From NCBI RefSeq assembly GCF_004361885.1, contig NZ_SNWH01000001.1, positions 292,144-356,143 of the forward strand: a DNA stretch of 64,000 bases. The letters are read 5' to 3'. Shown in pieces: positions 46,108 through 56,130 of this stretch. The notes under the pieces are model-generated. The model saw nothing but the letters and a program-made list of their open reading frames with translations, searched no databases and was not told where the DNA came from. A program made the position numbers and the translations under genes. The DNA comes from Halomonas ventosae (GTDB lineage: Bacteria > Pseudomonadota > Gammaproteobacteria > Pseudomonadales > Halomonadaceae). Each line of letters starts with the position of its first letter. Position 1 is the first letter of the stretch.

Positions 46108-46715
46108 CGGTTAAGCTTCTGGACCCGCTCGGAGGGAGTAATGATCTCGGTGATACGGATTCCGTACTTGTCCTCGACGACCACGACTTCACCCTGGGCG
46201 ATCAGGTAACCGTTGATCAGGATATCCATGGGCTCCCCCGCCAGCCCATCCAGTTCGATCACCGAGCCCTGGGCAAGCTCCAGTAGCTGCTTGATGGTCA
46301 GCTTGGTCCGGCCCAGTTCCACGGTGAGCTTGACCGGGATATCCATGATCATTTCCAGGTCGCGCCCCTGGGCCAGCGCCTGGCTGCCTTCTAGCGGGCG
46401 AAACACGCTACTGCCCGCGGATTCGGCGGCCTGTGTAGAGGAAGGCGGCGAAGAGGAGGGCGGCTCGGCCTGCTGCGCCCGTTCGGCGGATTCCGCGGCC
46501 CCCTGCTCGGCCATCGCCTCCGCCCAGGGGTCGTCATCGTCGGCAGCGCTGTCGCTCTGCGGCGTCGAGTCGGCGGAATCCGCGGCTGCCTGCTCGGCCA
46601 TCGCCTCCGCCCAGGGGTCGTCATCGTCGGCAGGGCTATCGTCCTGCTGTGCGGACATGGCAGCGGCCCGATCGTCGTCACTGATGTCTTGATCGGGCTT
46701 GTTGGGATCAGTCAT
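46104..46715 (-). CDS. fliN: Flagellar C-ring switch protein FliN, long repeat-containing N-terminus
   Basis: This 203-aa protein has a canonical C-terminal SpoA domain of about 85 residues (MDIPVKLTVELGRTKLTIKQ, LDGLAGEPMDILINGYLIAQGEVVV, RITEIITPSER). The N-terminal half is acidic and Ala-rich, with two near-identical 29-residue blocks containing DDDDPWAEAMAEQ. Enteric FliN is 137 aa. ATG 46715 is the first start after the fliM end, which it overlaps by 8 nt; the region before it is fliM coding sequence. Confidence 0.95.
   Translation of the reverse strand: MTDPNKPDQDISDDDRAAAMSAQQDDSPADDDDPWAEAMAEQAAADSADSTPQSDSAADDDDPWAEAMAEQGAAESAERAQQAEPPSSSPPSSTQAAESAGSSVFRPLEGSQALAQGRDLEMIMDIPVKLTVELGRTKLTIKQLLELAQGSVIELDGLAGEPMDILINGYLIAQGEVVVVEDKYGIRITEIITPSERVQKLNR
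46476..46649. repeat. 87-bp tandem duplication in fliN
   Basis: A 43-bp core is identical at 46504-46546 and 46591-46633, and similarity extends on both sides to an 87-bp period (29 codons). The frame is kept. The outer boundaries are approximate. Confidence 0.85.
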
Positions 46716-47751
46716 GGTGAGATTCCTTGGATTGCGGCCTGGAGCCCTTGATGAAGGCGTCGGCCGGCGCATGGTCGGCGGCGTGGTCGAAGATACGCAG
46801 CACGCGTAGTGCTCGCTGTTCATGCTGGCTGCCGTATTCACACTCCATGACCGGTACGCCATCCACGCTGGCCGTCACCGTCTCGGGAAGCTCCATGGGC
46901 AACACATCGCCTGCCTTCAAGGCCATCACCTGGGCGATGCGGCTTGCGATTTGGGTAAAGTTGGCCACCAGCTCGACCTCGGAGTGGCGTATTTCGCTGG
47001 CGATGCGCTTCGTCCAGGTGCCATCCTGATCCTGGCTGCCATCGTTGAGCGGGTTGGTTAGCAGGTCGCGCAGCGGCTCGATCATGGCGTAGGGCATGCA
47101 GATCTGGAAATTGCTGGCCAGATTGCCCACCTCGAGATTGAAGTTGGTATTGACCACGATCTCGTTGGGGGAGTTGGTGATGTTGGCAAACTTCGATTGC
47201 ATCTCCGAGCGCAGGAAACTGAGCTCGAGCGGGTAGACGGACTTCCACGACTCGCTGTAGGCATCGATGGCCAGCTGCAGCAGACGCTGGATGATGCGGT
47301 GTTCGGTGTTGGTGAATTCCCGGCCCTCGGACTTGGTCACGAAGCGACCATCGCCGCCGAATAGGTTGTCCACCACCATGAACACCAGGCTGGGAGGGAA
47401 CACGATAAGGGCCGAGCCACGCAACGGTTTCATGGCGATAATGTTGATATTGGTGGGTACCGGCACGTTGCGGGAGAACTCGCTGTAACTCTGGTAACGC
47501 ACCGAATCCACGGTGATGTCGGCGCTGCGGCGAAGCAGGTTGAACAGCCCCATGCGAAAGTGACGGGCAAAGCGCTCATTGATGATGTCCAGGGCATGCA
47601 GGCGTTCACGGATGATGCGGTGCTGTGAGGCAGGATCGTAAGGGCGCACGCGTGCCTTAGCGGTGCTCTTGGTGTCCGGCTCATCATCACCGCTCACGCC
47701 CTTGAGTAGAGCGTCGATCTCTTCCTGGGACAGCAGGTCGTCTTGGGACAT
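46708..47751 (-). CDS. fliM: Flagellar C-ring switch protein FliM
   Basis: This 347-aa protein has the N-terminal CheY-P binding peptide (DLLSQEEIDALLKG), a CheC-like middle domain (VVDNLFGGDGRF) and a C-terminal SpoA domain. It converts CheY-P binding into a change of rotation sense. It lies between fliL and fliN. Confidence 0.98.
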   Translation of the reverse strand: MSQDDLLSQEEIDALLKGVSGDDEPDTKSTAKARVRPYDPASQHRIIRERLHALDIINERFARHFRMGLFNLLRRSADITVDSVRYQSYSEFSRNVPVPTNINIIAMKPLRGSALIVFPPSLVFMVVDNLFGGDGRFVTKSEGREFTNTEHRIIQRLLQLAIDAYSESWKSVYPLELSFLRSEMQSKFANITNSPNEIVVNTNFNLEVGNLASNFQICMPYAMIEPLRDLLTNPLNDGSQDQDGTWTKRIASEIRHSEVELVANFTQIASRIAQVMALKAGDVLPMELPETVTASVDGVPVMECEYGSQHEQRALRVLRIFDHAADHAPADAFIKGSRPQSKESHHD

Positions 47752-47771
47752 GGCGTCTTGGCTACCCCCGC

Positions 47772-48263
47772 CTATTGCACAATGAACTCGGTGAACAGCA
47801 CGTCATTAATGGTCACTTCCGGCTGGTCCTCCGACATCGGCGCCTCGAGGGCGGCAATCACCTGGTCGGCCAGGCGCCGCTTGCCCCCCGGTGAGGTCAG
47901 TTCGCTGGCCTGCTTGCCAGAAAACAGCATCAGCAGGCGGCTGCGCACCTCCGGCATGTGTTGCTCGAGAATCACCTGACTCTTCTCGTCACCCAGTTTC
48001 AGGGATAGGCCGGTGTAGAGCAGGCGGGGGCCGTATTTATCATCAGCCAGGTTGACGGTGAACGGCTTGATCGGCATGAAGATCGGCGCCTGGGGCTCAG
48101 CGGTCGCCTGTGGGCTTGAGGTTGACGCCGAGGCCGACTCGTTCTCGCCGTCGGGCTGCGTGAACACCATGTAAAACCCCACCGCAGCCGCCGATGATGA
48201 CAGGATCAGCAGCCCTATCATTAACCACAAGAGCTTGCGGGAGCCGCCACTGGATTTTGCCAT
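47772..48263 (-). CDS. fliL: Flagellar basal body-associated protein FliL
   Basis: This 163-aa single-pass inner-membrane protein has a helix at about 11-33, a Ser/Gln-rich linker and a periplasmic domain (FTVNLADDKYGPRLLYTGLSLKL, VRSRLLMLFSGKQASEL). It supports stator function at high load. It is separated from fliK by 142 nt. Confidence 0.95.
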   Translation of the reverse strand: MAKSSGGSRKLLWLMIGLLILSSSAAAVGFYMVFTQPDGENESASASTSSPQATAEPQAPIFMPIKPFTVNLADDKYGPRLLYTGLSLKLGDEKSQVILEQHMPEVRSRLLMLFSGKQASELTSPGGKRRLADQVIAALEAPMSEDQPEVTINDVLFTEFIVQ

Positions 48264-48405
48264 TGTCTTTCCTATGTTGTTGCCGTGTAGCCGTCACTGA
48301 CGACGCAGTATGCGTGTCGCGTCAGGCTCACGATGACCCGAACAGGTCTGTCGATTGTGTCCATCTCAGCGGATTGACCCCTTGCCGGGGCAAAACGCCT
48401 CGGGC

Positions 48406-49797
48406 TCACGCATAGAGATCCACGCGGCCCTCCATCTTCCGTTCCCCTGCCATTGTGCCGACGCTCTCCGCAGGTAGGCCGTCGTCACCCTCGCCGAGCC
48501 CCGCGGCCAGCACGCTGCCTGGGCGTTGCGGGGCGGCCTCGCCATCGCCGTTACCGCCACGCTGCTCGCCAACCGAGGTCTCGCCCAGGCTGATGCCCTG
48601 TTCGGCGAGGGCTTCGCGCAATTGCGGGATCGCCTGCTCCAGCACTTGTCGGACGCTGGCATGGGCGGAGATAAACTGCGCCTGTGCCCCGTGGTCGCTC
48701 ATCTTCAGCGACACCGACAAGGGGCCGAGTTCTGCCGGATGCAGCTGCAGCTCGACGCGCTGCTCGCCACCGCGCTGGCTCAGGCGTACCAGTTGCTGGC
48801 CGAGTTGCTGCGGCCAGGCAGGGCTTGTGACCGGCGCCGGAATGCTGGCGGGGTTGCCGGGAGGTGTGGCATTGGGTGTGGCACTGGGCATGGCGCTGGA
48901 TGTGGCATTGGAAACCCCCTGGCCCTGGCTCGCCAACTCGACACCGCCGCCGGGAGCGGGAAGATCACCACTTGCGGCCAGCGGGGCATTTTGGGGAGCA
49001 ACCACCGAGCGCTGCGTAAGCGCGTCGATCGAGACAGCGGTGGCGCGGCTCGCGGTTTCCACCGCCGGCGCACCCCCGGCAGCCGGGTCGAGTTGCCCCG
49101 CGACTGGCTGGCGAGGTGACGTGCGTGCCAGCGCATCAGCCGCGATCGCCTGACGCAGGGTAAGCGAGCCAAGCTCCTGGCTGGCTGCACCGCCCTGAGC
49201 GACCAGCGGCACGTCATCGCGCTGATCGGTGTCGACGCGGCTAGCCTGCTCGATCAGGGCGAGGCGTTCCTGCACGGCATCCCAGGCATCGCCCGTCGAC
49301 CGTTCGGTGTCATCCTGCCGAGCCATAAGGGCGGCGTTGACCTCTGCCTCTTTCCCCGAGCCGGCCAGCACCTTAGCGCCGTCGCCCTCTGCCAGGCCGG
49401 CCGCGGCGGTATCCACCGCTGGCATTCCCGGGGTCGCCGGGCTCAGGGCGAGGCCCGATAGCTGATCCGCCCCCGGGGGGGGTTGCAGGACCTTGCTAGC
49501 CTGCGCGGATGCGGCGCTCGGCACAGTATTTTGGCCCGCCCGATGGCGGACCTGGCCACCGGGTTGCTCAGCCGCGTTGCGGGCTGTGCCCAGCGGCTGA
49601 GACGGCGACCCGCCAGGCCGGCTGGTTGCCTCGACGGCGTCGCGGGGCGCTTCGTCGCTGCGGCCCTGATGAACCTTGGCCGCCTCGGCCAGGTTGCGGG
49701 CAAAGTCGCCTGGTGTGTCCTGACCCTTGGCGGCGCCGGTGCTGGCGCCGGGTGTGGCGCGGCCACCGGTGGCATTGACGAACAACTGGATATCCAT
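48406..49797 (-). CDS. fliK: Flagellar hook-length control protein FliK
   Basis: This 463-aa protein has an Ala/Gln/Pro-rich ruler-like N-terminal two thirds and the conserved C-terminal switch domain (RVELQLHPAELGPLSVSLKM, FISAHASVRQVLEQAIPQLREAL). It measures hook length and triggers FlhB. It differs strongly from the second FliK-like protein at 25.5 kb. Confidence 0.93.
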   Translation of the reverse strand: MDIQLFVNATGGRATPGASTGAAKGQDTPGDFARNLAEAAKVHQGRSDEAPRDAVEATSRPGGSPSQPLGTARNAAEQPGGQVRHRAGQNTVPSAASAQASKVLQPPPGADQLSGLALSPATPGMPAVDTAAAGLAEGDGAKVLAGSGKEAEVNAALMARQDDTERSTGDAWDAVQERLALIEQASRVDTDQRDDVPLVAQGGAASQELGSLTLRQAIAADALARTSPRQPVAGQLDPAAGGAPAVETASRATAVSIDALTQRSVVAPQNAPLAASGDLPAPGGGVELASQGQGVSNATSSAMPSATPNATPPGNPASIPAPVTSPAWPQQLGQQLVRLSQRGGEQRVELQLHPAELGPLSVSLKMSDHGAQAQFISAHASVRQVLEQAIPQLREALAEQGISLGETSVGEQRGGNGDGEAAPQRPGSVLAAGLGEGDDGLPAESVGTMAGERKMEGRVDLYA

Positions 49798-49823
49798 CGA
49801 CAGTCTCCTTGCTGGTGGCTGGG

Positions 49824-50288
49824 TCAGCGCTGCCCGTGGGGCGAGCGCTGGCGCACCAGGCGGTTGTTGACCAGGTCGTCACTGACGTGCTGTTCCCGGC
49901 GCTGTTCATCGCGTCGCCTGGCCTGGTTCCGGCGTTCGGCCAGGGTATCGTAGGACGACAGGCGCTGCTGCTGCTGCTGCCAGTGCTGGCGAGTCTGCTC
50001 GACTCGCTGCTGCTGGGCGGCTACTGCCTGTCGGGCACGCTCCAGGGCGTCATCTAGCGAGGCGAGAAATTGCTGGTAGTTACGCATGCTGGCCGGATCA
50101 ATGCCATCGCGCATGGCCGCGTTGAGTTTTTCCGCGTACTCCTGGCGATAGCGAACCAGCGACGCCAGTTGCTGGCTGACCTGGCTGCTGGTGCGTTGCT
50201 CGCTGGCAAGGTTTTGTCCCGCCTGATCCCGGGCCTCCCGGGCGAGTTCGACGAGGGTCTCGAGGGCAGAAGAGGGGGTGCGGCTCAT
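49824..50288 (-). CDS. fliJ: Flagellar export protein FliJ
   Basis: This 154-aa coiled-coil protein is rich in Gln, Arg and Glu throughout ([38 protein letters not shown]). FliJ links FliI to FlhA. It overlaps fliI by 4 nt. Confidence 0.92.
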   Translation of the reverse strand: MSRTPSSALETLVELAREARDQAGQNLASEQRTSSQVSQQLASLVRYRQEYAEKLNAAMRDGIDPASMRNYQQFLASLDDALERARQAVAAQQQRVEQTRQHWQQQQQRLSSYDTLAERRNQARRRDEQRREQHVSDDLVNNRLVRQRSPHGQR

Positions 50289-51676
50289 GGCGTGTCTCCC
50301 AGAACATGACTCAGCGCCTGGCGGGCGTTTTCCACGCTACTGTTCTCCTCGATGCGCTGCTGCAGGAAGCCCTCGAGCTGAGGGTGGCGGCGTACCGCCT
50401 CATCCAGCTGAGGGTCGTGGCCCGGGTGGTAGGCGCCGACACTGATCAGATCGTGATTGCGCTGATAGCGTGAGAAGAGGCTCTTGAACTGCTGGGCATG
50501 GCGTAACTGCTTGTCATCGACGATGGCGGTCATCGCCCGGCTGATGGAGGCCTCGATGTCGATGGCCGGATAGTGGCCGGCCTCCGCCAGGGTGCGAGAG
50601 AGCACGATGTGGCCATCGAGGATGGCGCGTGCCGAATCGGCGATGGGGTCCTGCTGGTCATCACCCTCGGTGAGCACGGTATAGAAGGCGGTGATGGAGC
50701 CGCCGCCGCGGTGGGCATTGCCGGCTCGCTCGACCAGGTTGGGCAACTTGGCGAAGACCGAGGGAGGATAGCCTTTGGTTGCCGGTGGCTCGCCCACAGC
50801 CAGGGCGATCTCACGCTGAGCCATCGCGAAGCGGGTCAAGGAATCCATGATCAACAGCACGTTACGCCCTTCATCACGAAAGCCCTCGGCCAACCGTGTG
50901 GCATAGGACGCGCCCTGCAGGCGCTGCAGGGGCGAGGTGTCGGCCGGAGCGGCGACCACCACGGCGCGCCGAAGCCCCTCGTCGCCGAGGATGTTATCGA
51001 TGAAGTCCTGAACCTCGCGCCCGCGTTCGCCGATCAGGCCCACCACGATCACATCCGCGCGGGTGTAGCGCGCCATCATGCCGAGAAGCACCGACTTGCC
51101 CACGCCGGAGCCGGCGAACAGGCCCATGCGCTGGCCGCGTCCGACGCTGAGCAAGGCATTGATGGCGCGAATGCCCACGTCGATCTGCTCCTCGATGGGC
51201 GCGCGTGACAGCGGGTTCAGCGGTGGCGTGGCCAGCGCCGCGCGTGGCACGTCAGTGAGCGGCCCCTTCCCATCGAGTGGCGTACCGTTGCCGTCGACGA
51301 CACGGCCCAGCAGCGCCTCGCCGAGCGGGAAGCGGCGGGCGCTGTTACTTGGCTCATCGGCCAGCGGCAAGACCCTGGCGCCTGGCATCAGGCCGGTAAT
51401 CTCGGCCAGCGGCATCAGATACAGCCTGTCGCCGGCAAAGCCCACCACCTCGGCCTCGGCAAAGCGTGGCGCATCCTGACGGCTTGTCGGCAGCTCGATC
51501 CGGCAGGCATTGCCCAGCGCTACCTGCAAGCCCACCACCTCGATGACCAGACCGGTGGCACGCACCACTCGGCCGCTGGTGCGGTACAGCGGCAGAGGCT
51601 TCACGCGGGCGCTCATGCCGCGCAGGGCGCGTTGCCAGTGGGCCAGGTGAGGGTTGCTGGATAATGTCTCAGACAT
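50285..51676 (-). CDS. fliI: Flagellum-specific ATPase FliI
   Basis: This 463-aa F1-like ATPase has the Walker A motif [12 protein letters not shown] and Walker B region [19 protein letters not shown]. It powers unfolding and delivery of export substrates. Its ATG shares one base with the fliH stop (TGATG). Confidence 0.98.
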   Translation of the reverse strand: MSETLSSNPHLAHWQRALRGMSARVKPLPLYRTSGRVVRATGLVIEVVGLQVALGNACRIELPTSRQDAPRFAEAEVVGFAGDRLYLMPLAEITGLMPGARVLPLADEPSNSARRFPLGEALLGRVVDGNGTPLDGKGPLTDVPRAALATPPLNPLSRAPIEEQIDVGIRAINALLSVGRGQRMGLFAGSGVGKSVLLGMMARYTRADVIVVGLIGERGREVQDFIDNILGDEGLRRAVVVAAPADTSPLQRLQGASYATRLAEGFRDEGRNVLLIMDSLTRFAMAQREIALAVGEPPATKGYPPSVFAKLPNLVERAGNAHRGGGSITAFYTVLTEGDDQQDPIADSARAILDGHIVLSRTLAEAGHYPAIDIEASISRAMTAIVDDKQLRHAQQFKSLFSRYQRNHDLISVGAYHPGHDPQLDEAVRRHPQLEGFLQQRIEENSSVENARQALSHVLGDTP

Positions 51677-52422
51677 CAGCGCTCTTCCTCGGGTGACGAT
51701 GGCGGGGCCGAGCGGCGATGGCGAATCTGCGCCCTCACGGCCTGCCAGCGGCTCTCCCAGGTGGCATCGAGCTCGCCATTGGCATTGGTCACCCGGCAGC
51801 CGCCCCGGCTGATCAGGTCATCCGGCTGCAGTTTCCAGCCGGCCGCCGAGAGTTCGTCGCCCAGCGACTTCTCGACCAGCTTGTGGTCCGACGGGTGCAG
51901 CCAGAGGCGTTGCTGGCCGATCAGCGGGGGTTCGCTATGCAGCAGCGCGCGCACCAGTTCCAGGACCTGGCGCGGCCTGGCCTTGAGCGCTTCACCGGCG
52001 AGCTGGTGGCCGGTAACCAGGGCCAGCTCGACCAGCTCCTCGGCGATGGTGTCGTCGAGCTGTTGCAGGGCATCGCTGAAGGCGCTGGCCAGGGAGGCGA
52101 TGGGCTCCAGGGTGTCGGCAAGACGCGCCTCCATCTCCTCCTTCGCCTGCCGGCGTCCTTGCTCGAGTCCCTTGGCCAGTCCCTCGGCATGGCCCTGTTC
52201 GCGACCCACCTTGAGGCCTTCTTCATGGGCCTCGCGCCGCACCTTATCGCGCAGCGTCTGCAGTTCGGCCTCACGCCTGATAGCTTGGCGCTGCTTGTCG
52301 TCCCTGGGCTTGTCGTCCCCGGGCTTGGGCGTGCCAGCCCGGCCCTCGGGTGGCGAGCCACGGCGCGGGCTCTGCAGTTCTCCCATCTGCCAGCGGCGCC
52401 AGGGCATCGGGTCGTCGGTCAT
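51676..52422 (-). CDS. fliH: FliI-regulating stalk protein FliH
   Basis: This 248-aa protein has a charged coiled-coil first half with GxxxG-like spacing ([25 protein letters not shown]) and a C-terminal FliI-binding domain. ATG 52422 ([12 protein letters not shown]) follows a GGGGGGA run; an ATG at 52446 inside the fliG end is an alternative. Confidence 0.9.
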   Translation of the reverse strand: MTDDPMPWRRWQMGELQSPRRGSPPEGRAGTPKPGDDKPRDDKQRQAIRREAELQTLRDKVRREAHEEGLKVGREQGHAEGLAKGLEQGRRQAKEEMEARLADTLEPIASLASAFSDALQQLDDTIAEELVELALVTGHQLAGEALKARPRQVLELVRALLHSEPPLIGQQRLWLHPSDHKLVEKSLGDELSAAGWKLQPDDLISRGGCRVTNANGELDATWESRWQAVRAQIRHRRSAPPSSPEEER

Positions 52423-52438
52423 GCTCGATTCCCCCCGT

Positions 52439-53446
52439 TCAGACATAGGTGTCGTCTCCACCGCTCAGCACGATCTCATCGTTATCGGCAAGGCGACGCA
52501 CCACCTGCAAGATGGCTTTCTGTTCGGCTTCGACCTGAGTAAGCCGAATCGGCCCGCGGGCCTCCATGTCTTCGCGCATCAGGTCGGCGGCACGCTGGGA
52601 CATGTTGCGCATGAACTTGTCCATGAGGGCTTCCGGCGCCCCCTTGAGCGCCACCACCAGCGAGTTGGTATCGATCTCCTTGAGGATGAGCTGGATGCTG
52701 CGGTCATCCAGGTCGATGAGGTTCTCGAACAGGAACATCTCGTCGATGATCTTCTGGGCCAAATCTTCGCTGTGCGAGCGCACCGTCTCGATGGCCGCCT
52801 CTTCCTGGTTGGAGTTCATCAGGTTGAGGATCTCGGCGGCGGTGCGCACGCCGCCCATCTTGCTGCGCTTGAGATTCTGGCCGTCCAGCATGTTAGTGAG
52901 TACTTCAGTGAGCTCCTGCAGGGCGGCGGGTTGCACGCCACTGAACGTCGCGATGCGCAGCACCACATCGTTGCGCAGCTTCTCGTCGAACAGTGCCATC
53001 ACGTCCGCCGCCTGATGGCGCTCCAGGTGGATCAGGATCGTGGCGATGATCTGCGGATGCTCGTCGCGGATCAGTTCCGCCACCATCGAGGCTTCCATCA
53101 GGTTCAGGGTATCGATGCCTGAGCCGGTGCCGCTGGTTTCCAGTACGTCCTCGATCAGGCTGGAGGCGCGATCGCTGCCCAGGGCCTTGGTCAGCACCGA
53201 GCGAATATGCTCGCTGGAGTTCAGATTGAGGGCGATGAACTCCTCGGTCTCGTCATGGAAAGCTTGCAGCACCTGACGCATGTCGTCGTGGGAGACCTGT
53301 TCCAGGCGCGCCATCTCCATGCTGATCTGCTGGATCTCGTTGGGCGAGAGGTACTTGAACACCTCGGCCGCACTATCCTCGTCGAGTGCCAGCAGCAGGA
53401 TGGCGCTGCGCCGCGCACCACTGATCTCTTTATTAAGATTAGTCAT
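52439..53446 (-). CDS. fliG: Flagellar C-ring switch protein FliG
   Basis: This 335-aa protein has the N-terminal FliF-binding part, the middle domain [13 protein letters not shown] and the C-terminal torque domain ([28 protein letters not shown]) with charged residues that face the stators. It overlaps fliF by 8 nt. Confidence 0.97.
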   Translation of the reverse strand: MTNLNKEISGARRSAILLLALDEDSAAEVFKYLSPNEIQQISMEMARLEQVSHDDMRQVLQAFHDETEEFIALNLNSSEHIRSVLTKALGSDRASSLIEDVLETSGTGSGIDTLNLMEASMVAELIRDEHPQIIATILIHLERHQAADVMALFDEKLRNDVVLRIATFSGVQPAALQELTEVLTNMLDGQNLKRSKMGGVRTAAEILNLMNSNQEEAAIETVRSHSEDLAQKIIDEMFLFENLIDLDDRSIQLILKEIDTNSLVVALKGAPEALMDKFMRNMSQRAADLMREDMEARGPIRLTQVEAEQKAILQVVRRLADNDEIVLSGGDDTYV

Positions 53447-55181
53447 GCTGGTTCATCCAGCCGCGAACGATCATCGCCACCATGCGGGGATCCTCCTTGG
53501 CCATCTCGCGAAGGTCATTGAGATTGTCCTCGTAGCCAGAGGCCTTGCGCTTGTGTCGCGGCTTGCCATAGGGGGATTCATCCTGCTTTCCAACGGCGGA
53601 TTCGGGCTCTTTGTCATCCTCGCCGACCTTAACCTGGAAGGTTGAAGCGTTCGCGCTGGGCTGCGGTGCCTGGCTGGCGCGCCTGACCAGCGGGCGCAGG
53701 ATCAACAGGTAGAGCAGCAGGACCGCCAGAGCCACCAGCAGATAACGGCCCAGGGTCAAGGCCAGCTGCTGGAGATCGGGCTGTTGCCACCAGGGCAGAG
53801 GCTCGATCTTAGGCGTTGTGCGAGTGAAGGGGCTGTTGACCACAGCGATCTCATCGCCACGGGCCTGGGAAAAGCCCATGGCCTGACGAACCAGCTGCTC
53901 GATCTGGTTGATCTCCACCTCGCTGAGCGGGGTCGGCTGCATGACGCCCTGATCGTCCGCGACCGGGCGGTAGTTGACGACCACCGCCGCCGAGAGGCGC
54001 TCCACCTGGCCACGACGGTGCTCGACATGCGAGATGCTGCGATCGACCTCATAGTTGACCACCTCGTCGCGGTTGATACTGCGCATCGCGGCGTTGTTGT
54101 CAGCGTTCGCCTGATCGGCCGCGGTATTGGTGTTGGCTCCTGCGTTATTGGCATTGGCTCCCGGGTCGGGCGGGTTCTCCACCGGTGATGGCGCACTACC
54201 GGGGGGCGTATTGCTCAGGGCCCCGGGAATGCCGCCGGCAAGGTCGTCGGCACTCCGATAATCGACGCTGTTCTGACGGCTGCGCACGGCGGCCGCATTG
54301 GGCGGCTGGTTGGGGCCGTAGCGCTCCGAGGTCTCCTCGCGGCGGGAGAAGTCCACCTGAGCGGTGACCTGGGCCTTGACGTTCTGGCCACCCAGCAGGG
54401 GGGTCAGGATGGATTCGATGCGCCGCTGATAGGAGCGTTCCACCTCGGCGATATAGTCCAGCTGCGTGCCATCCAGCCCCAGGCCATTGGCCTCGGGCGA
54501 GGTCAGCAGTCGGCCATTCTGGTCGACCACGGTAACCGCCTCGGCGGCAAGCTCGGGCACGCTGCTGGCGACCATGTGGACGATGGCATTGACCTGACCC
54601 TCGCCGAGCGTGCGTCCGGGATGCAGGCTCAGCACCACCGAGGCCTTGGCCGGCTCCCGGTTGCGCACGAAGACCGAATCCTTGGCCAGCGCCAGGTGAA
54701 CCCGGGCCCGGTTGACCGGCCCCAGCGACTCCATGGAGCGTGACAGTTCGCCCTCCAGGCCGCGCTGGTAGTTGATCTGCTCGGCGAACTGGCTGATGCC
54801 AAAAGCCTGGTTCTCCATCAGTTCGAAGCCGACGTTGCCGCCGCGCGGCAGGCCCTGTTCGGCCAGTTGCAGACGCAGCGTATGCACCTGGTCGGCGGGC
54901 ACCAACAGCGCCTGGCCGCCCTCGCTGAAACGGTAGGGAATGCCGCGGGTGTCGAGCTCGTTGATGATGCTGCCGCCATCCGCCTCGCTAAGGTTGCTGT
55001 ACAGCACACGGTAGTCGGGGCTGCTGGCCCACATCAGTAGGGCGACGATCACGGCGATCGAGGCAGCGCCGGCGATCAACAGGGCTACCAGCGGATTGCC
55101 GCGTAGCTGCTCCTTGAAACGCGCCAAGCCCGCAGAGCCTTGGCCGGGCTGATGCTCGGTGGCGGTCGCGCCACTGCTCAT
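53439..55181 (-). CDS. fliF: Flagellar MS-ring protein FliF
   Basis: This 580-aa protein has membrane helices near 28-48 and 435-455, with ring-building motifs between them ([41 protein letters not shown]) and a C-terminal FliG-binding tail. An Asn/Ala-rich spacer lies at about 335-380. ATG 55181 has GGAGG 6 nt upstream; the upstream extension is not FliF-like. Confidence 0.97.
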   Translation of the reverse strand: MSSGATATEHQPGQGSAGLARFKEQLRGNPLVALLIAGAASIAVIVALLMWASSPDYRVLYSNLSEADGGSIINELDTRGIPYRFSEGGQALLVPADQVHTLRLQLAEQGLPRGGNVGFELMENQAFGISQFAEQINYQRGLEGELSRSMESLGPVNRARVHLALAKDSVFVRNREPAKASVVLSLHPGRTLGEGQVNAIVHMVASSVPELAAEAVTVVDQNGRLLTSPEANGLGLDGTQLDYIAEVERSYQRRIESILTPLLGGQNVKAQVTAQVDFSRREETSERYGPNQPPNAAAVRSRQNSVDYRSADDLAGGIPGALSNTPPGSAPSPVENPPDPGANANNAGANTNTAADQANADNNAAMRSINRDEVVNYEVDRSISHVEHRRGQVERLSAAVVVNYRPVADDQGVMQPTPLSEVEINQIEQLVRQAMGFSQARGDEIAVVNSPFTRTTPKIEPLPWWQQPDLQQLALTLGRYLLVALAVLLLYLLILRPLVRRASQAPQPSANASTFQVKVGEDDKEPESAVGKQDESPYGKPRHKRKASGYEDNLNDLREMAKEDPRMVAMIVRGWMNQHD

Positions 55182-55442
55182 GCGGGCCTCCAGACGCGGC
55201 AGCTGCCATGAGCGAGGTTCATGCTGGAAGAGGGCATCGCGTGCTGTCCATCCGTCGCGGTTGGCCGCCGTGGAGAGGCGGCACTCTGATGCAGGCATTA
55301 TCCGCGGCTGCGATCACCCCAAAGGTCAGAAAAGCCGGGTTTTTAGGGGGCATTTGAGCGCTTGGCCGTCACGCTCGGGCTGCTAGGCTGCCTATCCTGT
55401 TCTCCTTTCCCTGTTCTGTCCCTATTGGCGAAGGTGGTTGTG
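55182..55442. promoter_or_regulatory. Divergent fliF/fliE promoter region
   Basis: This 261-bp gap separates fliF (minus) from fliE (plus), as in enterics where FlhDC activates both sides. A minus-strand GATAAT near 55294-55299 could be the fliF -10. No sigma28 site is seen. I could not define FlhDC half sites by eye. Confidence 0.4.
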
Positions 55443-55772
55443 ATGAGCGCTCCCGCGATCGAGTCAGTCCTCTCCCAGATGCAGTCATTGTCCCGCCAGG
55501 CGGCGTCCCCGCCATCCAGTGGCCAGCGGATCGATACCCAGGTGGGGACAGGCGGCTTCACTGGCGAGCTGCAGTCTGCCATTCATCGCATCAACGAGCT
55601 CAAGCTCGATGCCGACGCCAAGGCCCAGGCCTTTCAGGCCGGCACCCCTGGCGTGGCGCTCAACGACGTGATGGTCGACATGCAGAAGGCCAGTATCGCC
55701 ACCGAGATGGGGATTCAGGTGCGCAATCGCCTGGTCACGGCCTACAAGGACGTCATGAACATGCAGGTGTGA
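55443..55772 (+). CDS. fliE: Flagellar hook-basal body protein FliE
   Basis: This 109-aa MS-ring/rod junction protein has the C-terminal signature GVALNDVMVDMQKASIATEMGIQVRNRLVTAY. ATG 55443 (MSAPAIES) starts family similarity. It is divergent from fliF and abuts flaG end to end. Confidence 0.95.
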   Translation: MSAPAIESVLSQMQSLSRQAASPPSSGQRIDTQVGTGGFTGELQSAIHRINELKLDADAKAQAFQAGTPGVALNDVMVDMQKASIATEMGIQVRNRLVTAYKDVMNMQV

Positions 55773-55782
55773 TCACACCTGC
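55763..55782. terminator. 20-bp perfect palindrome spanning the fliE and flaG stop codons
   Basis: GCAGGTGTGA/TCACACCTGC is fully palindromic; each half ends in the TGA of one of the two convergent genes, which share no spacer. It could form an 8-bp stem with a 4-nt loop in either transcript. No T run follows. Confidence 0.5.
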
Positions 55783-55997
55783 TGTTGGATCAGCCGCCCT
55801 GTCAGCTCCTCCAGCCGCTCTGTCACCCGCAGCATCTCCACGGCGGGGACCTGGCAAATCACCTCGCCGCTGTCACGGTCCACGATCCGGGGAAGTCGTT
55901 GAGGGCGGCGTTCGAAATGCGCGCCCTCCTGCCCCTGCATCGACAGCAGCCGCTGGTAGGTGTGGGCGACCGTGGCCTCGCGGGTGGTGGTGATCAC
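55773..55997 (-). CDS. flaG: FlaG-family flagellar protein
   Basis: This protein of about 74 aa has the FlaG signature ([28 protein letters not shown]). FlaG influences filament length and FliD/FliS function in other bacteria. The N-terminus is uncertain: GTG 55997 is used because residues further upstream (Trp/Arg-rich, from ATG 56057) look non-native. It is shorter than most FlaG proteins (about 110-130 aa) and could be reduced. It is located away from fliCDS. Confidence 0.7.
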   Translation of the reverse strand: MITTTREATVAHTYQRLLSMQGQEGAHFERRPQRLPRIVDRDSGEVICQVPAVEMLRVTERLEELTGRLIQQQV

Positions 55998-56130
55998 TAT
56001 GGCGGGCTTCCACGCCCATCGTGGCCGGGTTGCATCGCATTGCCATCGGAATGTCATGAAGGGCCGGTATAAGTTTGCTCATGCTGGCCATTGTGACCGG
56101 TCGCCCGACTTACCAGCGATAGGATCCCCG

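Noticed and set aside
48272..48364. 30-codon minus-strand ORF between fliK and fliL
   Set aside because: It ends 8 nt before fliL and is well placed, but it has no Shine-Dalgarno site, only moderate G/C at third positions and no overlap. Not strong enough to call.
56068..56094. Possible sigma28 site upstream of the 56-kb MCP gene (TATAAGTT-N11-GCCATTGT)
   Set aside because: Only the GCC of the -10 is conserved and the -35 is out of register. It is far weaker than the eight accepted sites.
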